From JAFKFJ01 sp963786445 (GTDB taxonomy: Bacteria; Pseudomonadota; Alphaproteobacteria; Acetobacterales; Acetobacteraceae), in assembly GCA_963786445.1 (NCBI GenBank), contig CAWAZU010000039.1:236799-300798 (forward strand): a DNA stretch of 64,000 nucleotides, in the 5' to 3' direction. Below are positions 1 to 8,558 of this stretch, piece by piece. Each line of letters begins with the position of its first letter. Within the stretch, counting starts at the first letter, position 1. The notes under the pieces were generated by a model. It was not told where the DNA came from and made no database searches. It saw nothing but the letters and a program-made list of their open reading frames with translations. Both the position numbers and the translations under genes were made by a program.

Positions 1-1
1 C

Positions 2-124
2 GCCTGCGTCGTCGTGGTGGTCGATACCACGCAGTCGCGCCTGCGCTTCTACCGCTACCAGGAGCCGCTGGCGGCATCGTTCCTGCTGGCCGTGCTCGCC
101 ATCATCGGCACGCAGCTGGGCTGA
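2..124 (+). CDS. HyfC/HycD-like membrane subunit, C-terminal fragment
   Basis: Only the last 40 codons lie in the window; the gene begins upstream. The visible peptide carries a basic turn (SRLRFYRYQEP) followed by one hydrophobic helix ending in IIGTQLG. That layout matches the C-terminus of the NuoH/HyfC/HycD family, the proton-channel membrane subunit of complex I-like hydrogenases. Its stop lies four bases before the hyfE-like start, and every following gene belongs to the same complex, so context supports the call more than the short peptide does. Subfamily cannot be judged from this fragment. Confidence 0.6.
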   Translation, partial: ACVVVVVDTTQSRLRFYRYQEPLAASFLLAVLAIIGTQLG

Positions 125-128
125 ACCC

Positions 129-809
129 ATGCTCGCAGCGCATCTCGACCCGCTCGCCGCATCGCTGTTCAGCCTGGTCGCCATCGTCAGCCTGCTGCTC
201 GCCTTCGTCATGCTCGGCTCGCGCTGGCTCCGCCACTACCTCTACGCCTTCGCCGCCGAATCCTGGCTGATCGCGGCGCTATCGGCGGCCGTCGGATTTT
301 ACGGCGACTATCCGGAACTCTACCTGATCGCGATCCTGACCTTCCTGTTCCGCGGGCTGTTCCTGCCGTACCTGATCTTCCGGATCATTCACCGGCTCAA
401 CATCGCGCGCGAGGTGCATGTCATCCTGCAGGCCAGTTCCAGCCTGGTCATCGGCGCGCTCGGCGTGGTGTTCGCGCTCACCGTCGCGGCGCGCATCGGG
501 GCGGAGCTTGGCCTGTCCGGCACCATCGTCGTGCTGGCGCTCACGGTGATGCTGTCCATGAAACTGATCGGCTTCCTGATGCTGGCGGTGCGGCACGAGG
601 CGATCAGCCAGATCCTCGGATTGCTGGTGCTGGAGAACGGCATTTTCCTCGGCGCCCAGATCCTGGTGCCGGGCATGCCGCTGCTGGTGGAGATCGTCAT
701 TCTGTTCGACCTGCTGATCGTGGTCGCCTGCTTCGGGCTGCTGGTGCAGTATCTGCAAACGCATGTCGGCACCACCAGCAGCCTCGCGCTGCGGCGGCTG
801 GTGGGCTGA
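129..809 (+). CDS. Hydrogenase-4 component E-like membrane protein (HyfE)
   Basis: This 226-residue protein is almost entirely hydrophobic, with about six to seven predicted membrane helices. It matches the HyfE family, whose N-terminal part resembles NuoK, a small membrane subunit next to the antiporter-like subunits. A conserved-looking stretch is QILGLLVLENGIFL near residue 165, where a membrane Glu is typical of NuoK-like proteins. It sits in the order C-E-F-G-I seen in hyf and related operons. The stop codon directly abuts the next start, implying translational coupling. Function is inferred from family: part of the ion-translocating membrane arm. Confidence 0.85.
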   Translation: MLAAHLDPLAASLFSLVAIVSLLLAFVMLGSRWLRHYLYAFAAESWLIAALSAAVGFYGDYPELYLIAILTFLFRGLFLPYLIFRIIHRLNIAREVHVILQASSSLVIGALGVVFALTVAARIGAELGLSGTIVVLALTVMLSMKLIGFLMLAVRHEAISQILGLLVLENGIFLGAQILVPGMPLLVEIVILFDLLIVVACFGLLVQYLQTHVGTTSSLALRRLVG

Positions 810-2291
810 ATGGCCGGCGCGCTCGCGCTTGCGATCACGCTGGCGCCGACGGCGGCGATCGTGCTGATCCTGCTGCTGCGCCAGGCGGCATGGGCTGAGC
901 GGCTCAACCTTGCCGCCAGCATCGTCACTTTCCTGGCGGCGCTGGCGCTGCCCGCGCTGGTCCGCGCGGCGCCGCACGTCTATTGGCGCGGCTACGTCAT
1001 CCTCGACGGCCTCGGCGTCTGGTCGGTCCTGTGCGCCGCCGTGGTGTACCTGCTCGCCTCGATCTACGCCGTCGGCTACATGCGCCTGCTCGGCGAGCCG
1101 CAGCGCCTGCCGCGCTTCTATGCGCTGTTCGCCGCGTTCGCCCTGACCACGCTGGTCGGGCCGATGATGAACAGCGCCGGCGTCTATTGGATCGCGATCG
1201 AGCTCACCACGCTGGTCAGCACGTTCCTGGTGGCCTTCGAGCACGCGCCGGAGAGCATCGAAGCGGCGTGGAAATACATCATCGTCGTCTCCGCCGGCAT
1301 CAGCCTGGCGCTGCTCGGCACCGTGCTGTTCTACTGGGCCGGATCGCTGGTGCTCGGCCCCAGCTATGCCATGACCTGGGCGGCGCTGCGCCATGCGGCG
1401 CCGCAGGCCAACCACGCGCTGCTGCTGCTCGCCTTCCTGCTGGTGCTGATCGGCTACGGCACGAAGGTCGGGCTGGCGCCGATGCACACCTGGCTGCCCG
1501 ACGCGCACAGCGAAGGCCCCGCGCCGGTCTCGGCACTGCTGTCGGGCGCCCTGCTGAACACCGCGATGGTCGGCATCGTGCGCTATCTGAGCATCGTCGA
1601 TGCCGCGGGGCTTGGCGCGCTGCCGCGCACCGTGCTGGTGGTGCTGGGCGCGGTGTCGCTGCTGGTGGCGGCGCTGTTCATCGTGCGCCAGCGCGGCATC
1701 AAGCGGCTGATGGCGTATTCCAGCGTCGAGCACATGGGCGTGATCGCGCTTGGCTTCGGCTTCGGCGGGCCGCTCGGGGTCGCCGGCGCGCTGTATCACA
1801 TGCTCAACCATTCGCTGAACAAGTCGCTCATGTTCTTCGGTGCCGGCAGCGCGATGCGCAGCTACGGCACGAAGAACATCGGCGGCATCCGCCTGGTGGC
1901 GCGGCATTTTCCGGTGTTCGGCGCGCTGTGGCTGGCCGGCGCCGTCGCGATCACCGGCGCGCCGCCGTTCGGCCTGTTCGCGAGCGAGCTGACCATCCTG
2001 CGCGCCGGCCTGCGCAGTTCGGCGGCCTGGGCCGTGTTCGTCATGGCGGTGCTGCTGATCGTCATCTTCATCGGCTTCCTCAACCATTTTCGCATCATGT
2101 ATTTCGAGCCGGCCGGGCCGGAGCGCGCACCCGAACAAAACGTCAGTGCCTGGTGCCTGCTGCCGATGTGGTGCGCGCTGCTGCCGCTGCTGGCATTCGG
2201 CCTGTGGTGGCCGGACGCCTTGTGGAGCTATTTCGCGACGGTCGCACACGCGCTCGACGGCACCGTGCAGCTCGCCGGGGCCGCGCCATGA
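810..2291 (+). CDS. Hydrogenase-4 component F-like antiporter subunit (HyfF)
   Basis: A 493-residue polytopic membrane protein of the NuoL/M/N (MrpA/D) family, here the HyfF branch. The diagnostic core is visible: GYGTKVGLAPMHTWLPDAHS near residue 220 holds the conserved membrane lysine and the PMHTWLPDAH loop shared by complex I antiporter subunits. Length is normal for HyfF. The ATG follows the hyfE stop without a gap, and the gene overlaps the next start by four bases (ATGA), so the genes are translationally coupled. The expected role is proton or sodium translocation driven by the redox arm. Confidence 0.88.
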   Translation: MAGALALAITLAPTAAIVLILLLRQAAWAERLNLAASIVTFLAALALPALVRAAPHVYWRGYVILDGLGVWSVLCAAVVYLLASIYAVGYMRLLGEPQRLPRFYALFAAFALTTLVGPMMNSAGVYWIAIELTTLVSTFLVAFEHAPESIEAAWKYIIVVSAGISLALLGTVLFYWAGSLVLGPSYAMTWAALRHAAPQANHALLLLAFLLVLIGYGTKVGLAPMHTWLPDAHSEGPAPVSALLSGALLNTAMVGIVRYLSIVDAAGLGALPRTVLVVLGAVSLLVAALFIVRQRGIKRLMAYSSVEHMGVIALGFGFGGPLGVAGALYHMLNHSLNKSLMFFGAGSAMRSYGTKNIGGIRLVARHFPVFGALWLAGAVAITGAPPFGLFASELTILRAGLRSSAAWAVFVMAVLLIVIFIGFLNHFRIMYFEPAGPERAPEQNVSAWCLLPMWCALLPLLAFGLWWPDALWSYFATVAHALDGTVQLAGAAP

Positions 2292-3721
2292 ACGGCGCCG
2301 AACTGCGCGAGGTGGCGCAGGACCAGTTGCACGAGCATGCGGAACGCCTGCTGCATGCCGGCGGGCGCATGCAGATGATGTACGCGCTGCGCGACCGCAA
2401 CGGCGCCCCGGAGCTGCGCTATCTCGCCGAGACCGGCGAACGGAACTTCATCGTCTGGCGCTGCCGGCCCGCGGGCGATCCGCCGAGCCTGGCGCGCGTC
2501 TGGCCGCTGCTCGGCTGGTACGAACGCGAGGCCGCCGAGCTCTACGGGCTGCGCTTCGCCGGCCATCCCGAGCCGCTGCCGCTGGTGCTGCACGACAGCG
2601 GTGCCGCGAACGGCAACGGCCGGCGCAACCTGCCCGCCCTGGACGCCGCGGCGGTGCAGCAACTGCCGTTCGGGCCGGTACGCGCGGACGTGGTCGAATC
2701 GGCGGAGTTCACGTTCTTCTATATCGGCGAGCAGATCATCCACTACGCGCCGCATTTGTTCTTCAAGCATCGCGGCATGGAGCGGCGGTTCGAGGGGCGC
2801 GACCCGCGTGCCGGCATCGTGCTCGCCGAGCGCGTCTCCGCGGTCGGCTCGATCGCGCACGCGCTGGCCTATTGCCAGGCCGTCGAGGCGGCCTGCAACT
2901 GCACCGTGCCGACGCGCGCGCGCTGGCTGCGCGTGCTGCTGGCGGAGCTGGAGCGACTCTACAACCATCTGCACTATCTCGGCCATCTCGCCAACACGAC
3001 GACGCTGAAAGTGGCCGACGCGGAAGGAAAGCTGCTGGAGGAGCGCGTCAAGCAGATCAACGCGCGCCTCACCGGCAGCCGGTTTTTGCGCAGCCTGCTG
3101 GTGCCCGGCGGGCTGCGCCGCGATCTGGCACCCGGCGATGGGCTCGGCGACGAACTCGAACGCCTGCGCGAGAAGGCGGCGCGCTACGCGGCGCGGCTGG
3201 AAGCATCGGAAAGCCATCTCGACCGCCTCATCACCACCGGCGTGCTGCCGAAGAAGATCGCCTTCGACCAGGGCGCGACCGGGCCGATCCAGCGCGCATC
3301 CGGGTTCGACCGCGATCTGCGGCGCGACCGTCCGTACGCCGCCTATGCCGAGTTGCCGCTGACCGTGCCGGTGCGCGAGGAAGGCGACGGCTACGCGCGC
3401 CAGCGCGTGCGCATCGCGGAGATCGACGCCAGTTTTGTGCTCATGCAGCGCGTTCTGCTGCTGCTGCCCGACGGGCCGGTGCATGCCGACTGCGCGCCGC
3501 ACGCCGGCGCCGAGGGACTGGGCTGGAGCGAGTCGCCGCGCGGCTCGCTGTTCTACGCGGTGCATCTCGGCGCCGACGGCCGATTGGCGCGGGTGAAGGT
3601 GAAGTCGCCGTCGTTCTCCAACTGGCGCGTGTTCCCCTCCACCGTCCACGACACCAACATGATGGACTACGCGATCAACGAGGCGAGCTTCGGCCTCACC
3701 ATCTCCGGCTGCGCGCGGTAG
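2288..3721 (+). CDS. HyfG/HycE-like large subunit lacking most NiFe cysteine ligands
   Basis: A 477-residue protein with a NuoC-like N-terminal domain (roughly residues 1-120) fused to a NuoD/hydrogenase large-subunit domain, as in HyfG and HycE. True group 4 hydrogenases bind NiFe through RxCGxC near the start of the large domain and DPCxxC at the C-terminus. Here the first site reads ERVSAVGSIAH (Ser184 and Gly187 replace both Cys) and the end reads LTISGCAR, so only Cys475 of the four remains. The surrounding fold (AYCQAVE, LLAELERLYNHL) is well kept, so this is not decay. It therefore should not be a hydrogenase; the Ehr-type (energy-converting hydrogenase-related) group fits. It overlaps hyfF by four bases. 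Confidence 0.85.
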   Translation: MNGAELREVAQDQLHEHAERLLHAGGRMQMMYALRDRNGAPELRYLAETGERNFIVWRCRPAGDPPSLARVWPLLGWYEREAAELYGLRFAGHPEPLPLVLHDSGAANGNGRRNLPALDAAAVQQLPFGPVRADVVESAEFTFFYIGEQIIHYAPHLFFKHRGMERRFEGRDPRAGIVLAERVSAVGSIAHALAYCQAVEAACNCTVPTRARWLRVLLAELERLYNHLHYLGHLANTTTLKVADAEGKLLEERVKQINARLTGSRFLRSLLVPGGLRRDLAPGDGLGDELERLREKAARYAARLEASESHLDRLITTGVLPKKIAFDQGATGPIQRASGFDRDLRRDRPYAAYAELPLTVPVREEGDGYARQRVRIAEIDASFVLMQRVLLLLPDGPVHADCAPHAGAEGLGWSESPRGSLFYAVHLGADGRLARVKVKSPSFSNWRVFPSTVHDTNMMDYAINEASFGLTISGCAR

Positions 3722-3731
3722 GGGGAGAAAA

Positions 3732-4530
3732 ATGGCACTCTGGACCCTGATCGGGCTGGCGGAGGGCAAGGCCAGCACGTCCTGGCCGCGCGGCACCGCG
3801 CCGGACGGGCAGGACGGCGTGCTCGGCATGCCGCGCTACGACCCCGCTTCGTGCCGCGAGGATTGCCGCGACTGCGCCGATGCCTGCCCGACCGAGGCGA
3901 TCACGCTGCGGCCGGGCGATGGGCTGCGCGTCGATTACGGGCGCTGCGTGGTCTGCCAGCTCTGCACCGAGGCCTGCCCGACCGGGGCGATGCGCACCTC
4001 CTCGCGACTGGGCGTTCGGGGTGACGGACCGCGCCGATCTGGTCTGGTCGGCGGAGCCGGCATCGGCCGCCGTGCCGGCCGTCACGCCGCGCGGGCGCCG
4101 GGCGTTCCGCCGCAGCCTGCACATCCGCCACGTCGATGCCGGCTCCTGCAACGGCTGCGAGTCGGAGCTGCAGGCGCTGAACAACCCGTTCTACAACCTG
4201 CACCGGCTCGGCATCTTCTTCACGCCCTCGCCGCGCTTCGCCGACCTGCTGCTGGTCACCGGGCCGGTCACCCACGCCATGAAGGAGCCGCTGCTCGCCA
4301 CCTACGCGGCGATGCCGGAGCCGCGCTGGGTGATGGCGGTCGGCACCTGCGCGGTGTCGGGCGGCATCGCCGGCGGCGGCTATGCCTGCGGCAATGGGAT
4401 CGAGGGCGTGCTGCCGGTCGATGTTTTTCTTCCCGGCTGCCCGCCCAACCCGGCGGCGATCATCGCGGCGCTGCTGATGTTCCTCGGCCGCGCGAAGCAG
4501 CGGGTGAGGGGAGGGCGAATTGGCGAATGA
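3732..4530 (+). CDS. Ferredoxin domain fused to NuoB/HyfI-like small subunit (frameshifted)
   Basis: The N-terminal part holds two 4Fe-4S motifs (CRDCADACP and CVVCQLCTEACP, about residues 40-85), like HyfH/NuoI. After a linker comes a NuoB/HyfI-type domain with CNGCESE, GTCAVSGG and LPGCPPNP, the ligands of the proximal cluster. So the electron-input ferredoxin and small subunit are one polypeptide. The reading frame shifts near 4005: removing one base joins TSS to DWAFGVTDRADLV and restores the full fusion. It lies ten bases after the hyfG-like stop, with gggggag as ribosome site. Expected role: electron transfer from a soluble donor to the large subunit. Whether the shift is real is unknown; one extra base is the simplest reading. 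Confidence 0.8.
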
Positions 4531-6512
4531 GCTGCTCGCCGCCGCGGCGCTGCTCTGGCTCGCCGGCGGCATCCTGGCGCTGATCCGCGGCGCGGCGCCG
4601 GCGGCGCAGGTTGCGCTCGTGGTCGGCGGGCTGGCCGCCGTCGCCGCCGCGGTGATCGCGCTGCCGGACGCGACCGCCACCGTTGCGCTGCCGCTGCGCA
4701 TGGCCGGCGAGGCGACCCTGTTCCGCCTGACGCCCGACGCGCTCTGGCTGATGGGGTTCGGGCTGGTGCCGGCGATCCTGGCCTGCTGGCTCGGCACGCC
4801 CGCCCGCGAGGCGCGCGGCGCCTGGTGTTTCGGCGCGGCCGCGAGCCTGCTCGGCGCGCTCGGCGTGTTCGGCGTGCAGCACGGCGGGTTTTTCCTTCTC
4901 TCCTGGGAGATGATGAGTCTCGGCGGCGCGCTGATGATCCTCGGCGAGCGCCGATCGATGGCGCCGGGTATGCCGGTGCTGTTCATGCTCGGGCTGCTGG
5001 AGGTCGGCGCGGTCGCGCTGCTGGTCGCGGTGCTGCTGCTGGCGGCACCGGCGCAGGGCCTCGGCTTCGCCGGCTTCGTCGGCGGCGCGGCGAACCTGCC
5101 GGTCTGGCTGCGCGTGCTGATCGGCGTGCTGCTGGTGATCGGTTTCGGCGCGAAACTCGGCCTGCTGCCGTTCTACGAGTGGTTCCCCGGCGCCTACGGC
5201 GCGGGCAGCGGCGCCTCCGGCGCGATCATGTCGGGCGTGGTGCTGAACGCCGCGTTCTTCGGCTTGAGCCGCGGCCTGCTCGGCTGGCTGCCGGTGGACC
5301 GGCTGTACGGGCTCGGCATCTTCGTGGTCGCGATCGGCGTGCTGAGCGCCATCCTGGCGGTGCTCTACGCCTTCCAGCAGGAGGACTGGCGCACGCTGCT
5401 CAGCTTCTCCTCGGCCGAGAACGCGGCGATCGCGGTCGCGGTGCTGGGCGCGGCGATGCTGTTCCGCGACGGCGCGCTGCCCGACCTCGCCGGGCTGGCC
5501 TGGACGGTGGCGCTGCTGCAACTGGCCGCACACGCGCTGGCCAAGGGCGCGCTGTTCCTCACCGCCGACGGCGTGCAGCTTGCGACCGGCAGCTACGCGA
5601 TCGGCCATGCGCTGATCGCCCGGCGCAGCTCCTTCGTGTTCGGCGCGGGCGCGCTGTTCGCCGGCGATGAGCCTCGCCGCAATGCCGCCGCAGGCCGGCT
5701 TCGTCAGCGAGTGGTTCGTGTTCCAGACCGTGTTCCAGGGCTTTCATCTGCCCGATCTGGCCGGGCGGCTGACGCTGGCGCTGGCCGGCGCCGGGCTGGC
5801 GCTGACCGCGGCGATCGCCTTCGCCACCTTCGTGAAAGTGCTCGGCATCGGGCTGTTCGGCGGCGGCGCGAAAATCGCCGCCGCGCCGCCGGCGCGCAAC
5901 TCGGCGGCGGTGGGGCTGCTCGGCGCGGCGGTGCTGGCGCTCGCGGTCGGCATGCCGGCCTGGCTGCCCGCGCTCGCCGCCGCCGCCGCCGCGCGGTTCG
6001 GCAGCAACGCGCCGCTGCTCATGCATGACGGGCTGCTGCTGGTGCCGCTGACCGCGAAATTCGCCTTCATCTCGCCGAGCCTGCTGGTGATCGTCATGCC
6101 GCTGCTCGCATTGCTGCCGGCTTCCCTGCTGCTGCTCGGCGCGCGGCGCCACGCGGTCCGGCGCATGCCGGTCTGGTACGGCGGATCGCACCCGGACCCG
6201 CAGCGCACCGCGACCACGGCGCTGACGTTCTCGAACGCGCTGCGCACGTTCTACAGCTTTATCTACCGCCCGCGCATCGAGACCACGCGCGAATCGCGGG
6301 GACGCGAGTATTTCGTCACCCGTCTCGCCTTCACGCACGAGGTGGCGCCGGTGTTCGGCCCCTACCTGTTCGCGCCGTCCGTCCGCCTGGTGCGTCGCGC
6401 CGCGGAACGGCTGCGGTCTTTGCAGTCGGGGCATCTCAACTTCTATCTGGCGCTGATCGGGCTGCTGCTGGTGGCGATTCTTGCGCTCGCCCTGTGGGCG
6501 CCGGGCAGCTGA
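4520..6512 (+). CDS. HyfB-like antiporter subunit (frameshifted)
   Basis: About 664 residues once repaired, the usual size of HyfB/HycC, a NuoL-like ion-pumping subunit. GFGAKLGLLPFYEWFPGAYG near residue 210 is the family core with the key lysine. The frame breaks near 5663: dropping one g joins FGAGALFAA to MSLAAMPPQAGFVSEW, the expected family sequence. The C-terminal part has a cytoplasmic segment (PVWYGGSHPDPQRT, about residues 555-568) typical of HyfB/HycC. The start is TTG at 4520 with a ggggaggg ribosome site, overlapping the previous stop. Being at the 3' end of the operon separates it from the HyfF paralogue; two antiporter-like subunits imply strong ion-pumping capacity. Confidence 0.8.
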
Positions 6513-6522
6513 GGCGGCGCGC

Positions 6523-6900
6523 GTGTTGCAGACCTATCTGGCGATCGCGATCGGGGGCACGCTCGGCTGCTGGGCGCGCTACGCCATGAGCAATCTGGTG
6601 CAGGCGATCTACGGCCGGGATTTCCCCTACGCCACGCTCAGCATCAACCTGCTCGGCTCGTTCCTGATGGGTTTTCTGTTCATCGAGACGCTGGAGCGGT
6701 TGACGGTGTCGCCCGCGGTCCGCACCGGCATCCTGACCGGCGTGCTCGGCGGCTACACGACGTTTTCGACGTTCGAGATGGAAACCCTGCTGATGGTCGA
6801 GCAGGGCGAGGCGCTGAAGGCGGCGCTGTACGTCGCCCTCTCGGTCGGCGTCGGCTTTCTCGGCGCGTTCGGAGGGGCCTATATCGCGCGGAATCTGTAG
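6523..6900 (+). CDS. crcB: CrcB/Fluc fluoride ion channel
   Basis: A 125-residue protein with four membrane helices, the standard Fluc size. Family motifs are present: GGTLGCWARY at the N-terminus, INLLGSFLMGF in helix 2 and GGYTTFSTFEME in helix 3, the latter lining the fluoride pore. It should work as an antiparallel dimer exporting fluoride. The GTG at 6523 was chosen because the peptide from there matches the family start; an in-frame ATG upstream lies inside the preceding gene. Ten bases separate it from the hyf-like operon and fifteen from the DUF190 gene. No fluoride riboswitch was seen in the short gap. Confidence 0.93.
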   Translation: MLQTYLAIAIGGTLGCWARYAMSNLVQAIYGRDFPYATLSINLLGSFLMGFLFIETLERLTVSPAVRTGILTGVLGGYTTFSTFEMETLLMVEQGEALKAALYVALSVGVGFLGAFGGAYIARNL

Positions 6901-6915
6901 GCGGGGAGGACGACG

Positions 6916-7257
6916 ATGGACGATGACGTGCTGGTTGTGCGCATCTATCTCCGCGAAGCCGATCACGGCAAGCGCAAGACGCTGATGCAGGAGGTGCTGA
7001 CGCTGCTGCACGACCAGCAGCGCGTGCAGGGCGTGGTGGTGTTCCGCGGCATCGCCGGATTCGGCGACGGCGGCGAGGTCCATGCGGCCGACCTGCTGCG
7101 TCTCAATGTCGATCTGCCGATCGTGGTGGAATTTTTCGACCGGCCGGAGGTGGCGCAGGCGGCATTGAAAATGCTCGACGCGATGCTGCCCGCAAAACAC
7201 ATCCTGTGCTGGCACGCGCAGCGTCACGGCGGCGGCGGAAGCGCGCGGAAGGGCTGA
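6916..7257 (+). CDS. DUF190 family PII-like protein
   Basis: A 113-residue soluble protein of the DUF190 family, which folds like PII signalling proteins. Visible features are VVRIYLREADHGKRK at the N-terminus, the GVVVFRGIAGFG turn in the middle and LPIVVEFFDRPEVAQ near residue 75. DUF190 genes commonly sit beside crcB, as here, so a regulatory or helper role in fluoride handling is plausible but unproven. A ggggagg ribosome site precedes the ATG. The last ten residues are Gly/Ser/Arg-rich and lie beyond the usual domain. Confidence 0.85.
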   Translation: MDDDVLVVRIYLREADHGKRKTLMQEVLTLLHDQQRVQGVVVFRGIAGFGDGGEVHAADLLRLNVDLPIVVEFFDRPEVAQAALKMLDAMLPAKHILCWHAQRHGGGGSARKG

Positions 7258-7279
7258 CGCCGCGGCGCCGAGCCGAGCG

Positions 7280-7858
7280 CTATCCGTCACTCCGCAGCAG
7301 CGCCGCGCGGAAGCGGTGATGCAGCAGCGCGCCGTCGCGCGGCGGCAGCACGCGCGGCGATTCCTCGGGCGCGATCCGCACCACGGCGAACAGCGCCTCC
7401 TGCCGCAGCCGCGCGCGCAACCCGTCCAGCTCGCCGGCTTGCGTGACGGTGCAGGTGGCGCGCCAGCCGCAGGCGCGGGCGATCGAAGCGAGGTCCGCAC
7501 CGTGGGCGGTGTGGCTGCGCTGCGACCCGGTCTCGCCGAACCGCCCGTTGTCCAGCACCGCGATGGCAAGGTTCGCCGGCGCCTGCACCGCGATGGTGGC
7601 GAGCGACCCCAGCCCCATCAGCATCTCGCCGTCGCCGGTCAGCACCAGCACGCGCCGCGCCGGCTGCGCCAGCGCCAGGCCCAGCCCGATCATCGCCGCG
7701 CCGCCCATCGCGCCCCAGACGTAGAAATTGAGCGCCCGGTCGCCGGCAGCGGCGGCATCGAAGGTGGGGCCGCCCAGGCCGGTCACCACCAGCAACCCGT
7801 CCGGATCGCGCAGCAGCGTTGCCACGACCTGCCTTCGGTCCAGCATGGCTTGGTTCAT
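7280..7858 (-). CDS. ThDP-dependent decarboxylase, C-terminal (beta) subunit
   Basis: A 192-residue protein carrying the thiamine-diphosphate/magnesium site: TGDGEMLMGLGS followed about 25 residues later by VLDNGRFGET, the GDG...N motif. Together with the upstream gene it forms a two-polypeptide version of the sulfopyruvate/phosphonopyruvate decarboxylase family (ComE-like subunit). The start overlaps the stop of the alpha subunit by four bases, so the two are made in equal amounts. The substrate cannot be read from the sequence; no coenzyme M or phosphonate genes are next to it. The gene converges on the DUF190 gene. Confidence 0.8.
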   Translation of the reverse strand: MNQAMLDRRQVVATLLRDPDGLLVVTGLGGPTFDAAAAGDRALNFYVWGAMGGAAMIGLGLALAQPARRVLVLTGDGEMLMGLGSLATIAVQAPANLAIAVLDNGRFGETGSQRSHTAHGADLASIARACGWRATCTVTQAGELDGLRARLRQEALFAVVRIAPEESPRVLPPRDGALLHHRFRAALLRSDG

Positions 7859-8370
7859 CGCACCCACACTTTCGCGCCGAGCAGCCGCTGCGAGAACAGC
7901 ACCGCCACCGGCACGGCGCTGTCGAAGGCCAGCGCGGCGGCGGCGGCCACCATCTCGGCCGCCTCCTCGGCGCGATCGGCGCGGCGCACCTGCACGCCCA
8001 TCCGCTCCAGCACGGCCGGCGTGGCGGTGGCCATCGGCACCTGCCACGGGTTGAACTCGCCCCACTCGCCGCGCATCGTCACCAGCGTCAGCAGCGGCAT
8101 GCGGCAGTTCACCGGCAGGCTGAGCATGTTGACGCAGTTGCCGACGCCGGAGGACTGCATCAGCAGCACCGCCCGCGCCCCGCCCAGCCAGGCGCCGGCG
8201 GCGAGTGCCACGCCTTCTTCTTCGGTGGTCAGCACCACGGCGCGCATGTCGGGGGCGGCGTGCGCCAGTTCGATCAGCCGCGCGTGGCCGGCATCCGGCA
8301 CGTAGCCGACCTGGCTTATGCCGGCCTGCCGGAGTGCCGCGAACACGTCGTCCTGCCAGCCTTGCGCCAT
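7855..8370 (-). CDS. ThDP-dependent decarboxylase, N-terminal (alpha) subunit
   Basis: A 171-residue protein equivalent to the pyrimidine-binding half of ThDP enzymes (ComD-like). The catalytic glutamate expected to contact the cofactor is in TTEEEGVALAAGAWLGG near residue 50, followed by LLMQSSGVGNCVNML, a stretch typical of sulfopyruvate decarboxylase alpha subunits. It needs the beta subunit for the diphosphate site. The ATG at 8370 is the most family-like start; no strong ribosome site stands out. It is transcribed away from the Pro/Ala-rich gene, with a 188-bp gap that holds an inverted repeat. Confidence 0.78.
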   Translation of the reverse strand: MAQGWQDDVFAALRQAGISQVGYVPDAGHARLIELAHAAPDMRAVVLTTEEEGVALAAGAWLGGARAVLLMQSSGVGNCVNMLSLPVNCRMPLLTLVTMRGEWGEFNPWQVPMATATPAVLERMGVQVRRADRAEEAAEMVAAAAALAFDSAVPVAVLFSQRLLGAKVWVR

Positions 8371-8445
8371 GCCGCGTCGTCTCCCGTCGCCCCGGCAGAG
8401 CATGGCCGGTGCGATCCGGTCCGGTCTGCTTGGACGTGACCATGT

Positions 8446-8464
8446 CCGGATCGCGCCGATCCGG
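8446..8464. promoter_or_regulatory. Perfect 7-bp inverted repeat between divergent genes
   Basis: Arms CCGGATC and GATCCGG flank a 5-base spacer in the gap between the decarboxylase genes and the Pro/Ala-rich protein gene. Position and symmetry suit an operator or a small hairpin. No regulator is linked to it, so this is only a candidate. Confidence 0.3.
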
Positions 8465-8558
8465 CAACTCCGCCTCGGCCCCGCGAGTGGCGGCGAGTTC
8501 CGCTGTGACGGAAACGGATTTGGTGCGACAATGGCGCAACGGGTGGAGGGAGGCGGAC

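Noticed and set aside
279..2249. Long reverse-strand ORF of 656 codons over the hyfE/hyfF region
   Set aside because: It is rich in Gln, Arg, His and Asp with no family resemblance, and it lies opposite well-recognised membrane genes. It is a GC-bias shadow.
983..2287. Upstream extension of the hyfG-like gene in its own frame
   Set aside because: The extension is Arg-rich and overlaps hyfF fully. The ATG at 2288 with the four-base overlap gives the normal family N-terminus.
3990..4020. Programmed +1 frameshift in the ferredoxin-HyfI gene
   Set aside because: No slippery sequence or in-frame stop is positioned as in known recoding sites, and similar breaks occur in a dozen unrelated genes.
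6500..6530. Fluoride riboswitch before crcB
   Set aside because: The gap to the preceding gene is only ten bases, too short for the aptamer, and no matching structure was seen.
7316..8439. Forward-strand ORFs opposite the ThDP decarboxylase genes
   Set aside because: They are low-complexity peptides opposite two genes with clear cofactor motifs.
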